Assembly: GCA_022184915.1 (NCBI GenBank)
Contig: JAGTJU010000003.1
Span: forward strand, 310,001 to 374,000
DNA length: 64,000 bases
Reading direction: 5' to 3'
Origin: Myxococcales bacterium
GTDB taxonomy: Bacteria > Myxococcota_A > Polyangia > Fen-1088
Shown here: positions 24,848 through 32,927 of the stretch, one piece after another
Layout of the letters: each line of letters opens with the position of its first letter
Numbering within the stretch: the first letter of the stretch is position 1
Position numbers and translations under genes: made by a program
The notes under the pieces: generated by a model
Told to the model about the DNA's origin: nothing
Database searches by the model: none
The model's input: the letters and a program-made list of their open reading frames with translations, nothing else

Positions 24848-24962
24848 ACATGTGTGGAGATTGTCGCCACGGCCTGCATGCGGCACGCTTACCCCTCATG
24901 GACATCTTGCCGCACGTGAGTCTCGGTGACGTTGCCTTTCGTTTTGCCCCGGGAGCCTGGTC

Positions 24963-25823
24963 GTGACCTCGCGCCGGGTGGTTGCCTCGGTGGCCCTCGA
25001 GGAGGCGCGCATGGGCGCGGGCTTTACGGCGCGCAGCCTACGAGGGCGCAGCCTCGCCCTGGATCCCTTCCTCAGCATCGACGAATTCCACATGTCCTTG
25101 CCGACGTTTCCCCCGCATCCCCACGCGGGCTTTTCAGCCGTAACCTACATGCTCGAAGATTCGGCCGGGGCGTTCGTCAACCGTGACAGTCTGGGAGACA
25201 CGTCGCGCATCGGCCCGGGGGACCTGCACTGGACCCAGGCCGCGCGCGGCATGATGCACGAAGAGATTCCCGAACGACCCGGCGTCGATTGCCACGGCCT
25301 GCAAATGTTCGTGAACCTGCGGCGCGCCGACAAACAGGCGCCCCCGCGCGCGTTTCACCTCGATCGTCAGCAGGTCCCCGTGTTCGAGGCGCCTGGCGCC
25401 CGGGTTCGCGTGTTGGCCGGAGCGCTGGGCGGCTTGGCGGCCCCTCTCGAAGGGTTACTGACGGATGCCTTTTTGTTCGACGTCCAGCTTTCGCCTTCGG
25501 CCCGTCTCGTGCTCGACGTGGACCCCACACACAACGTCTTTGCCCTTGCGCTGTCGGGCGACGGAACCGCCGACCCCGAGGGCGCCCCGATCGCCGCAAG
25601 CCCAAGCTCTTCGTGCCGCGCGGTCGGGTTTGCGCGGGAGGGAAACACCTTGAGCCTCGCGAGTGGTCCGCACGGCCTTCACCTCATCGTGGGCGGCGGA
25701 GCTCCCCTCGGCGAGCCGGTCGTCTTCGGAGGCCCCTTCGTCATGACGAGCCCCGAGGACATTAGCGATGCCTTCGCGCGCTTCGCGCGCGGCGAGATGG
25801 GACGCCTCGCCCCCTCGGCCTAG
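24963..25823 (+). CDS. pirin-family protein
   Basis: 286 residues from GTG 24963 behind GGGAGC. The N-terminal cupin has the iron-binding set PHPHAGFSAVTYML and GDLHWTQAARGMMHEE, with His and Glu ligands, and MFVNLRRADK closing it; the C-terminal cupin is more diverged. Bacterial pirins include quercetinase-like dioxygenases and redox regulators. Control by the divergent LysR gene suggests response to an aromatic or electrophilic compound, which is inference. Confidence 0.92.
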   Translation: MTSRRVVASVALEEARMGAGFTARSLRGRSLALDPFLSIDEFHMSLPTFPPHPHAGFSAVTYMLEDSAGAFVNRDSLGDTSRIGPGDLHWTQAARGMMHEEIPERPGVDCHGLQMFVNLRRADKQAPPRAFHLDRQQVPVFEAPGARVRVLAGALGGLAAPLEGLLTDAFLFDVQLSPSARLVLDVDPTHNVFALALSGDGTADPEGAPIAASPSSSCRAVGFAREGNTLSLASGPHGLHLIVGGGAPLGEPVVFGGPFVMTSPEDISDAFARFARGEMGRLAPSA

Positions 25824-25833
25824 GGGCCTGACT

Positions 25834-25862
25834 CTCCAAGAGACGTCCTGCGTCTCGTGGAG
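25834..25862 (+). terminator. hairpin downstream of pirin
   Basis: A 12-bp stem with one mismatch (CTCC plus AAGAGACG against CGTCTCGT plus GGAG) and a 5-base loop, 11 bases after the pirin stop. No U-run, so termination strength is uncertain. Confidence 0.45.
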
Positions 25863-26023
25863 GACGAAGTGCACCGCCAGCGGCGTCCCATGAAGCCGGT
25901 GGTCAACGACGCGCTTCGCTGGCGGACCGAGCCCAACGACGGAGAAATCGCTTAGATTTCAGGTCTTTGCGCGCCACTTTCTTCGCCAAGTCACCTGCGG
26001 AGCCACACTTTCTGATTCGCTTA

Positions 26024-26042
26024 CTTCACACTATGCTTCACA
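26024..26042. promoter_or_regulatory. direct repeats in the AT-rich leader of the three-gene cassette
   Basis: CTTCACA at 26024-26030 and again at 26036-26042, 12 bases apart, about 30 bases before the first ATG of the cassette. The surrounding 100 bases are unusually AT-rich for the window, as expected for a promoter. The cassette's HTH protein is the obvious candidate to bind here, but this is inference. Confidence 0.3.
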
Positions 26043-26072
26043 GTCGGACACTTAACGATTACCTTTATCCCC

Positions 26073-26867
26073 ATGAGCGTCGCCATGGACCCGCTCGTAG
26101 CCCCGCCGCCCGCGGAGGTCCCTCTGAAACACGCGCCTCTGGTGCGGGTCATCGCCCAGCTGCGCTTCCCGGAGGTTCTGTCTGTCGAGCAGCGCGACTT
26201 TGTCGCCCCGTTCCAGGAGGCCATCCGCTCGAAGTACCCCGTACTCCGCCAGGAGCAGACGCAGGGCATCGTGCTCGGCGCCGCCGTGCTTGCGCCCGCT
26301 AAGCCGCAGGTCGCTTGGCGGTTCAGCGACACGGACGGCCACTGGCGCGTCTCCCTCACCACGGAGTTCTTGGCACTCGAGACCACGAAGTACGTCAGCC
26401 GTTCGGATTTCCTTGCTCGTCTCGGGGCGGTCGTTACGGCTTTGGACGAGCACATCGAGCCCGCACAGGTGGACCGCCTCGGTGTTCGCTACATCGATCG
26501 GATCACTGGAATCGCGGTGGATGATATCGCCACGCTCGTCCGTGCCGAGGTCCGAGGGATCACCGGAACGGTCGCGGCGACGCACGCCGCGCACGCGCTC
26601 TCGGAGTCGCTGTTCCAGGTTGACGATGCACGCCTCCTCGCGCGGTGGGGCGTTCTTCCACCTGGCAAAACCGTCGATCCCGTCGCTATCGAGCCGGCTT
26701 CGGAGAAGAGCTGGATTCTCGATCTCGACATGTTCAGCGCCACTGCCATGCCCTTCGTCGTGGACCAGGTCGTCGAGCGGGCGCAGCGGTACGCTGAGCG
26801 CATCTACACGGTGTTCCGCTGGGCCGTGACTGACGAGTTCCTCGTCCAATTCGGGGGCAAGCCATGA
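26073..26867 (+). CDS. TIGR04255-family protein, first gene of the three-gene cassette
   Basis: 264 residues (ATG 26085 is a second in-frame start). The phrases LKHAPLVRVIAQLRFPEVLSV, QVAWRFSDTDGHWRVSLTTEFLALET, VDRLGVRYIDRI and a long C-terminal helix region match the sporadically distributed TIGR04255 family, whose biochemical role is not established. Members occur patchily, often near mobile or defence genes. The stop overlaps the ATG of the HTH gene by 4 bases. I see no catalytic motif; it may be a sensor or structural subunit. Confidence 0.82.
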   Translation: MSVAMDPLVAPPPAEVPLKHAPLVRVIAQLRFPEVLSVEQRDFVAPFQEAIRSKYPVLRQEQTQGIVLGAAVLAPAKPQVAWRFSDTDGHWRVSLTTEFLALETTKYVSRSDFLARLGAVVTALDEHIEPAQVDRLGVRYIDRITGIAVDDIATLVRAEVRGITGTVAATHAAHALSESLFQVDDARLLARWGVLPPGKTVDPVAIEPASEKSWILDLDMFSATAMPFVVDQVVERAQRYAERIYTVFRWAVTDEFLVQFGGKP

Positions 26868-27532
26868 CCAGCCTCGATATGCGCCCGCCGCTCGAGTCGA
26901 CCTCGGCTGCCGGAGCGATGCTCATGCGCCAGGTGCGCGAGCCCATCCTCGTGGGTTGCATGCTTGCCGGACTGGGGACCTCTACTGCGCATGCCAGGGA
27001 AGCGGAGACACTGCGCCGGGCGCAACGTTCTGCTGAGCGGACCACGACCGGCGATCTCCTGCCGTCAGCGCAGCCCGCTGGCGCGGCCATCGGCGAGCTC
27101 CGTCGGCTCAGCGGGCTCACGTGGGACCAGCTCGCGCGAATGTTTAACGTGAGCCGCCGGTCGCTTCATTTCTGGGCGAGCGGCAAGCCCATGACCCCCA
27201 GCAACGAGGAGAACCTTCACCGGGTTCTCGCGGTGCTGCGAAAGATCGATCGTGGCTCGGCGAGTGCCAATCGTACCGCTCTGCTTGGCGTCCACGAGGA
27301 CGGAAGCATCCCCTTTGACCTTCTCGTCGAAGGTGATTACGAACGCGTCTTCTCACTTTTGGGGACCGGTGGTGGGCGACGCGTGTCGCCCCCGAAACTC
27401 GACAAGGCGGCGCGCGCTGCGCGAGCTCCTCGTCCGCCCGAGGAGCTCGTCGGCGCGCTTCAGGATCGCATCCATCCCACCAGTGGCCGTCTGCTTGCCG
27501 CGAAGCCGGTCACGCCCACCCGGAGGAAGTAG
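26864..27532 (+). CDS. HTH protein, second gene of the cassette
   Basis: 222 residues. An XRE-like HTH sits in the middle (about residues 75-125): IGELRRLSGLTWDQLARMFNVSRRSLHFW then ASGKPMTPSNEENLHRVLAVL. The N-terminal 70 residues and Lys/Arg/Pro-rich C-terminus (PPKLDKAARAARAPRPPEE) are unrecognised. Coupled on both sides: ATGA overlap with the first gene, and its stop directly abuts the third gene's GTG. Presumably regulates or scaffolds the cassette. Confidence 0.8.
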   Translation: MTSLDMRPPLESTSAAGAMLMRQVREPILVGCMLAGLGTSTAHAREAETLRRAQRSAERTTTGDLLPSAQPAGAAIGELRRLSGLTWDQLARMFNVSRRSLHFWASGKPMTPSNEENLHRVLAVLRKIDRGSASANRTALLGVHEDGSIPFDLLVEGDYERVFSLLGTGGGRRVSPPKLDKAARAARAPRPPEELVGALQDRIHPTSGRLLAAKPVTPTRRK

Positions 27533-28387
27533 GTGGCGACGCTCGCCCCTGACTCCGACGAGGCGAAGCGAATCGATGCGGCACTCGGGGAGTGGCGGCA
27601 GGGCGATCTCGCGCTCGAAGAGACGTGGTTCGTTCACCTGGGAGATAGCGCGCTGCCCCTGTCCGATGCCTCCTCACAATCGGAGGGAGGGATACAGGCC
27701 CTGACGTCCGAGGTGGACGGCTTGGCCGTCGTCACGCAGACCTGTGACGTCGTTCGAAGTTGCGTGACCCGTCCGTACATCGAGGTCGCACCGCTCGTGC
27801 GCGTGACCGAAGACGAGCTGTACCAGGTGAAGCGCGGTCGACGACCGGCGCACGCGACACTGCCGACACTCGAGAGAGAACTGCTCGTCGCAGACCTCGA
27901 CCGGATCATGACGGTGGAGAAGTCGATAGTGGCATCATGGAAGCGGACGCCGGGATTCACGCGGGACCAGGATGGCCGCGCGTTCGCGCAGGCGCTCGCA
28001 CGCAAACGGGTCAGGTTCGCGTTTCCTGACGATTTCACGTCCCTCGTCAAGAAGCTCCACTCGCGCCTGGGCGACAAACACGACAAGAATACCAAAGAGG
28101 GCCGCGGACTCCGCGCGCTCCGCGAGATTCGCGTTTGCGGTGCACCGTCGTGGGATGCTGCATCGGTCGAAGTCTTTTTCTGGTTCATCCGTGACGGTGC
28201 GAACACAACCTTCGATGGCGAGAACTGGGCGGACCTCCTCAAGGACTGGTTAAAGCTCGTCCCGGCGACAGGCCGTTTCACCATCATCGACGGCCAGATC
28301 GCTGCGCTCGAGGAGATGACGGCCCGCGACTACGTGGACAGTGATCCGCTTGATCTCGATCATTTGTCGAGTACGGTCGGCGAGTAA
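27533..28387 (+). CDS. unrecognised protein with TQTCD motif, third gene of the cassette
   Basis: 284 residues. The GTG start follows the previous stop directly, with a very strong GGAGGAAG ribosome-binding site inside the upstream gene. A conserved-looking segment GLAVVTQTCDVVRSC then RPYIEVAPLVRV lies at residues 62-87; a positively charged central helix region (SLVKKLHSRLGDKHDKNTK) and an acidic C-terminus follow. No known fold assigned; the TQTCD phrase with Cys could be a catalytic or metal site. The tight coupling suggests it works with the TIGR04255 and HTH proteins. Confidence 0.75.
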   Translation: MATLAPDSDEAKRIDAALGEWRQGDLALEETWFVHLGDSALPLSDASSQSEGGIQALTSEVDGLAVVTQTCDVVRSCVTRPYIEVAPLVRVTEDELYQVKRGRRPAHATLPTLERELLVADLDRIMTVEKSIVASWKRTPGFTRDQDGRAFAQALARKRVRFAFPDDFTSLVKKLHSRLGDKHDKNTKEGRGLRALREIRVCGAPSWDAASVEVFFWFIRDGANTTFDGENWADLLKDWLKLVPATGRFTIIDGQIAALEEMTARDYVDSDPLDLDHLSSTVGE

Positions 28388-28474
28388 CGCCTCTCGTGAC
28401 CATGCGGCAAATTGTCGCAGCGGCGCGCTCTTGGCTTGAGCGGGGCGCGCCCGGGCGCTAGCACCCGCACGATC

Positions 28475-29389
28475 ATGTCGATGCGCTCCTCCCCCTTCGC
28501 TCGCCCGGCTCCACAGCCGAGGGGCCTCCGTGTCGCGGGGCGTGTGAGCTTCGCCAGCGCACTTTTGGGCTTGCTTGCGGGGCCCGCCGAGGCCCACCAC
28601 GACGCAGCGGACGCCCTGCCGCTGTCGCTGAACACGCCGGGAGCCGTGGGCGGCCTGACGAGCCCCGCGGAGCGCACCGAGACGCGCTTCGGTTTCCTGT
28701 CTCGCGCCTTCCGCGTGAACGACAACCCGCTTTACGGCGCAGCCCTGGGTGGCGACGCGCTGGTGCTGTGGAACGGGCTGTTCGGGAACCTGAGCGTGAC
28801 CCCACAGCTCAGCCTCGAGGCCCTGGTGCCGCTGGTCACCGACCTGCCCGATGACCAGGAGAGCCGCACGGGGCTGGGTGACGTACGCCTGGGGGTGCGC
28901 TGGTTTCACCGCGTCTCCTCCCTCGACGCGACGATGGCGCTTGGGGCCGAGGGGTCGTTGCCCACGGGCGACGCCGCCCGCGGATTCGGCGCCGACGCGG
29001 TGGTCACGAGGACCTCCGGACGCCTGATTCACGACCTGCCGCGCCCCCGGATGCGCATTTACGGCGAAGCGGGCGTGGCGTGGACGTGGGCCGAACGACG
29101 CGGCACCTTGGCCGATGCGGCGTTGGCTGCGCTCTGGCAGCCCTTCGAACGGCTGGGCTTTTTGTGCGAGGCGCGCGTGCTCACGGCGCTCGAGCAAGGG
29201 CGGGCCCAGGCGCTGGCCTTCGTGGGGCAGACCCGCCAGGCCGGGGATACCACCTTGGTGATCACGCCCGCGCTCACACTGGCGCTCGGCCGTCAGGTGG
29301 GGATGAGCGTGGGCCCTCAGATTCCGCTCGGCTTCAAGGACTTCGACTTCGGCGTGACGGCTGCGGTGGGGTTTTCCCCCGGGCCGTGA
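28475..29389 (+). CDS. outer-membrane beta-barrel protein
   Basis: 304 residues from ATG 28475. A signal peptide precedes EAHHDA. The mature protein alternates hydrophobic strands and short turns (TRFGFLSRAFRVND, SVTPQLSLEALVPLV, GLGDVRLGVRWFHRV, LVITPALTLALGRQVGMSVGPQIPLG), as in the MetA-pathway-of-phenol-degradation or general transporter barrels. The His-rich start (AHHDA) hints at metals but is weak. Convergent with the hydrolase gene. Confidence 0.75.
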   Translation: MSMRSSPFARPAPQPRGLRVAGRVSFASALLGLLAGPAEAHHDAADALPLSLNTPGAVGGLTSPAERTETRFGFLSRAFRVNDNPLYGAALGGDALVLWNGLFGNLSVTPQLSLEALVPLVTDLPDDQESRTGLGDVRLGVRWFHRVSSLDATMALGAEGSLPTGDAARGFGADAVVTRTSGRLIHDLPRPRMRIYGEAGVAWTWAERRGTLADAALAALWQPFERLGFLCEARVLTALEQGRAQALAFVGQTRQAGDTTLVITPALTLALGRQVGMSVGPQIPLGFKDFDFGVTAAVGFSPGP

Positions 29390-29427
29390 TCCTCGCGGTC
29401 CCGTACCGGCGGTCCGACAGGCAGCGG

Positions 29428-30180
29428 TCAGCGCTTCCGGGTGAAGCGCGACAGGCCCATTGCCCGTACCAAAGGCTCGGCCTCCGTCACGAGCTCGAGG
29501 TGCCCGATCCGCGTGTTCACCATGACCAGGCGCGCGCGGCGGGCGCGGGGGGGAGGTGCGGCGTCGAGAACGTCCAGGCTGACTTTCCGTTTGAAGCGAC
29601 GGGCGAAGGGGCGGGCCCACGTGTCGGTGGTGCTCACGATCACCACCATGCGACGGCCAGGCCGACGCAACCAGGCTTCGTAGGCGTCCTCGAACCCGTA
29701 GAGCGCGTCGACCAAAATCACCTCGCGCAGGCGGGGGCTTTCGAGCCAGCTCGCGATCGTGCGGTAGGCGGCGCTGTGCCCCACGGCCACCACGGGCAGG
29801 CGCCGGGGCACGAGGCGGGCACGCGCCTTCGCCACGACGTCGAGGAGATCGTCGAGGTCGAGCCAGCGCACGGGTTCACCGGCGGCCTGAGGGGCCTCGG
29901 GCACCACGAACACCGCGGGCAGGCGGCTGGCCTCGCACTTGCGTTCGAGCTCGTGCGCGCTCCACGCGGTGTCCGCGTCCGTATAGAACCCGTGCACGTA
30001 CACGACGATCGCCGCGGGGCGTACCCCGGCGGGGCGATAGACGTGCACGGGGCCGCGCGGGGTCTCGAGGCGCAGGTAGAGCGGGGCGGCGGCGCTCACG
30101 GGGCCCGCCTGCGCGCCTGACGCCGCGGCGGTGAAGGCGGCAAGCCCAAGGACCCAGGCGAAGAGCCTGACGCCCCGCAC
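29428..30180 (-). CDS. secreted alpha/beta-hydrolase-fold protein
   Basis: 250 residues from GTG 30180 (the open frame continues upstream into the neighbouring gene, but a signal peptide begins here: RLFAWVLGLAAFTAAASGAQA). Hydrolase features: AAIVVYVHGFYTDADTAW (oxyanion HG), VVAVGHSAAYRTIASWL with the nucleophile elbow GHSAA, and a C-terminal HLELV His. Substrate unknown. About 40 bases downstream of the next gene in the same direction. Confidence 0.75.
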   Translation of the reverse strand: MRGVRLFAWVLGLAAFTAAASGAQAGPVSAAAPLYLRLETPRGPVHVYRPAGVRPAAIVVYVHGFYTDADTAWSAHELERKCEASRLPAVFVVPEAPQAAGEPVRWLDLDDLLDVVAKARARLVPRRLPVVAVGHSAAYRTIASWLESPRLREVILVDALYGFEDAYEAWLRRPGRRMVVIVSTTDTWARPFARRFKRKVSLDVLDAAPPPRARRARLVMVNTRIGHLELVTEAEPLVRAMGLSRFTRKR

Positions 30181-30221
30181 CTGCCGCTTGCGAGACCACG
30201 TCGGGAGCGCTTCACCGCGGC

Positions 30222-31439
30222 TCAGGGCGCCTCCGCCTCGCGCCGGGTGACCAACATGTGACCGCGTCCCGAAGCATCGGGGTAGCCGTAGTGAAAGCGA
30301 ATCGGTCGCAAAGGCTGGCTCTTCCACACTTCGGCGAACGCAGCGGCGGTCTTCCGATTCGCGCCGGGAAGAAAGGGCCCCGTGAACCATCCATACGTCG
30401 TTTGCGTGAGCCCATGCGCTTGCGCCACGTCCGAAGGCAGGCCCGTGCTGTCCGAGACCATGAAGGCTGCGTTCTCCGCCAGGTAGGTACGCACCATCGA
30501 AAAGCCATCCCACCACAGCAAGTAGCTGGCGGCCTTCGTCATCGCGAGCACTGTGCCCTTGGCGCGCAGGTGCGCAAGCAGGCGCCCGTCTCGGCGGAGG
30601 GCCGCGTCCGCCAGGTTGCCAGCCAAGTGGCGGAACACCCGCACGTCGGAGGCCCCGGGGCGCCGAAATGTCATCTCCACGTGGGGGAAGAGTGCCGCGC
30701 GGGCGCCGCCCTTGAGCCCGCGGGAGGCGATGGCGCGGTCGCGCACGGCGAGCTCGGCTGCGTCCACGTAGACAAGCGCACCGTCGGGCGCGAGGTCGAA
30801 GTAACGAAAGGAGACGAGCTCGAAGCCCCAGGCGTCGAGCGCAAAGAGGGAAAAGACGATCTCGGCCGGCAGGATGCCGCGGGCCATGGCCGAAAGGTTC
30901 GTGGTTTTGGAGTGCTCGGCCGCCATGAGCCGCCGCAGGTTGTCGCCCGCCTGCTGCAGAGCCGCTTCGAGCTCTTCCACCGTCGCTTGCTTCACGGTGC
31001 GCAGGTCACCCGCCGGTTCCAGCGACAGCGTGGTGACCTCGGCCGCGTCTGGGAAGGTGCCAAGGGCGGTGAGGAGATCGCCGCCTCCGAAGGGATAGAC
31101 CACGGGACGCCCCGCATGGGCCGGAACCACTTGCGACAGGACGGGCGCAACGTGCTCACGAAATCGCTTGAGGAAGCGCGCACGGTTCGGCCTGAGGGTG
31201 CGGCAATAGGCGTCGTGGGCCGGGGCACCCACGCCGAGACCCGAGGCCCCCCCGGGTGCACAAGCGACGAGGCGTGCGACGCGAGCCGCCAACTCGTCGA
31301 GCGCGGGGTCGTCCGGAGCGGCCCGCGCGGTGGGACAGAGCCCCCAAACGACGCCCAGACAAAGTCCCAGCACGGATACGGCCTCGCGCCTGCGCGAACG
31401 CCGCCCCAACAAACGCCCGTAGCGAAACGAAGCCGACAT
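30222..31439 (-). CDS. secreted protein of unknown family
   Basis: 405 residues from ATG 31439; the frame opens at 31796. The signal peptide is VLGLCLGVVWGLCPTARA. The mature protein contains a methodical helical/beta mix with VYPFGGGDLLTALGTFPDAAEVTTLSLEPAGD, RSFDYFDL-like SFRYFDLAPDG, and VLAMTKAASYLLWWDGF. I recall similar unannotated proteins in Myxococcota but cannot name the family. Its stop is 41 bases from the hydrolase start, suggesting an operon. Confidence 0.7.
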   Translation of the reverse strand: MSASFRYGRLLGRRSRRREAVSVLGLCLGVVWGLCPTARAAPDDPALDELAARVARLVACAPGGASGLGVGAPAHDAYCRTLRPNRARFLKRFREHVAPVLSQVVPAHAGRPVVYPFGGGDLLTALGTFPDAAEVTTLSLEPAGDLRTVKQATVEELEAALQQAGDNLRRLMAAEHSKTTNLSAMARGILPAEIVFSLFALDAWGFELVSFRYFDLAPDGALVYVDAAELAVRDRAIASRGLKGGARAALFPHVEMTFRRPGASDVRVFRHLAGNLADAALRRDGRLLAHLRAKGTVLAMTKAASYLLWWDGFSMVRTYLAENAAFMVSDSTGLPSDVAQAHGLTQTTYGWFTGPFLPGANRKTAAAFAEVWKSQPLRPIRFHYGYPDASGRGHMLVTRREAEAP

Positions 31440-31538
31440 GCGACGGCAGCAGTATGCGTGAGCGGCCTCGCAAAGCAATGGCCGAGCCCTTGCCACAAAA
31501 ACCTCAGCGAAACGCCTCGCCCCGGGTATCGTGCCTGT

Positions 31539-32825
31539 GTGAACGCCCCCGCGGCGCCGTCTCGGCACATGGGCCTCTGGGCCACCACGGCCGTCGTGGT
31601 GGCCAGCATGATCGGTACGGGCGTGTTCACCACCACGGGCTTCCTGATGGCCGATCTCGGCGCGGGCCTGTGGGTGCTGGCCGCGTGGGTGTGCGGTGGG
31701 GTGCTGGCCGCCTGCGGGGCGCTTTCCTACGGCGCTTTGGCGCGTGTCATCCCGGAGAGCGGGGGCGAATACGTCTTCATTTCCCGCACGCTGCACCCTT
31801 CACTCGGGTATCTGGCCGGCTGGGTGTCCGTCACCGCGGGCTTTTCGGCACCGCTTGCGTCGGCAGCCATAGCCTTCGGTCGTTACCTGGCGCCCTTTCT
31901 CCCGGAAGGGCTGCCCCCCTCGGTCACAAGCTTTTTGCTGCTCGCGCTCACGTCGCTGCTTCACGCCACATCGAACCGACACGGCACGCGCATTCACGCC
32001 TACGTGGTGGCCTGCGAGCTCGTGCTCATCGTGGGCCTGGCCGCCTTCGGACTTGTGCAGGCCAAGGTGCCGCTCGTGCCCGAGCGGGCGGCGCTGCCGC
32101 CCTTTGCCCCCACTGATTTCGCGGTGTCGCTCGTGTGGGTGTCGTTCAGCTACGCCGGCTGGAACGCCGGGGTCTACATCGGCGGCGAGGTGCGGGACCC
32201 GGCGCGCACCCTGCCCAAGGCCCTGCTCTTGGGCACGGCCTTCACCACCGCGCTTTACGTGATGCTGAACCTGGCGTTCGTGTCCGCGGGGCCCCCCGAG
32301 CTGCTGGCCGGCAAGCTCGAGGTGGGCCAGGTGGCCGCCTTCGCCTGGGGAGGGCCCACCCTCGCCCGCTTCGTGTCCCTGCTGGTGGCGCTGGCGTTGG
32401 CGGCCAGCGTATCGGCGCTCGTTTTTACCGGACCCCGCGTGCTGGGACGTATGGCCCAGGATGGGTATCTGCCCGGCTGGATGGCGCCTGCGTCCGCCAC
32501 CACGCCTCCCCGCGCAGCGATCGGCAGCTTGTTCCTGCTGGCCAGTCTGCTGGCCGTGACGGCCACGTACGAGCATCTGCTGACGTACATCGGGGTGCTC
32601 TTGGGCCTGAGCAACGCGGTCACCGTGGTGGGCCTGTTTCGTTTGCGGCGGCAAAGGCCGCAGCTGCGCGTGCCGGGCTGGCCCGTGGTGCCCGGCCTGT
32701 TTCTGGCGCTCGTGGGCTGGATGGTCGCATTCACGGTATACCGCAAGCCCCTCGAAGCCCTGATTGGCGCCGCCACGTTGGCGCTGGGTTGGGTGGCCTA
32801 CCGCCGGCGGGGTGCTGGGAACTGA
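31539..32825 (+). CDS. APC-family amino acid permease
   Basis: 428 residues from GTG 31539 (ATG 31569 is equally possible). About twelve membrane helices. The start GLWATTAVVVASMIGTGVFTTTGF is the G-S/T-G unwound helix I of APC transporters; ESGGEYVFISRTLHPSLGYLAGW and FSYAGWNAGVYIGGEVRDPARTLP are other family signatures. The long frame covering upstream bases is an antisense shadow of the gene at 30222-31439. Substrate unknown, probably an amino acid. Confidence 0.92.
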   Translation: MNAPAAPSRHMGLWATTAVVVASMIGTGVFTTTGFLMADLGAGLWVLAAWVCGGVLAACGALSYGALARVIPESGGEYVFISRTLHPSLGYLAGWVSVTAGFSAPLASAAIAFGRYLAPFLPEGLPPSVTSFLLLALTSLLHATSNRHGTRIHAYVVACELVLIVGLAAFGLVQAKVPLVPERAALPPFAPTDFAVSLVWVSFSYAGWNAGVYIGGEVRDPARTLPKALLLGTAFTTALYVMLNLAFVSAGPPELLAGKLEVGQVAAFAWGGPTLARFVSLLVALALAASVSALVFTGPRVLGRMAQDGYLPGWMAPASATTPPRAAIGSLFLLASLLAVTATYEHLLTYIGVLLGLSNAVTVVGLFRLRRQRPQLRVPGWPVVPGLFLALVGWMVAFTVYRKPLEALIGAATLALGWVAYRRRGAGN

Positions 32826-32927
32826 CCCGTATTGGCGTTAAGCTCCCCCGCGACGATGACGGCTTTGGCGTTCGTAGCTGGTCCGGCGGCGGGCTTTGCG
32901 GGCAACCGCAAGCGGGGGGCGTAAGCC

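Noticed and set aside
23984-24919. A 311-codon plus-strand frame
   Set aside because: Antisense to the LysR gene, which has a clear HTH and effector domain.
30258-31538. A long plus-strand open frame continuous with the permease gene (855 codons in total)
   Set aside because: Its first 427 codons are antisense to the secreted protein gene on the minus strand and are rich in Arg, Gly, His and Pro, typical of a GC-rich shadow; permease helices begin only at about 31539.
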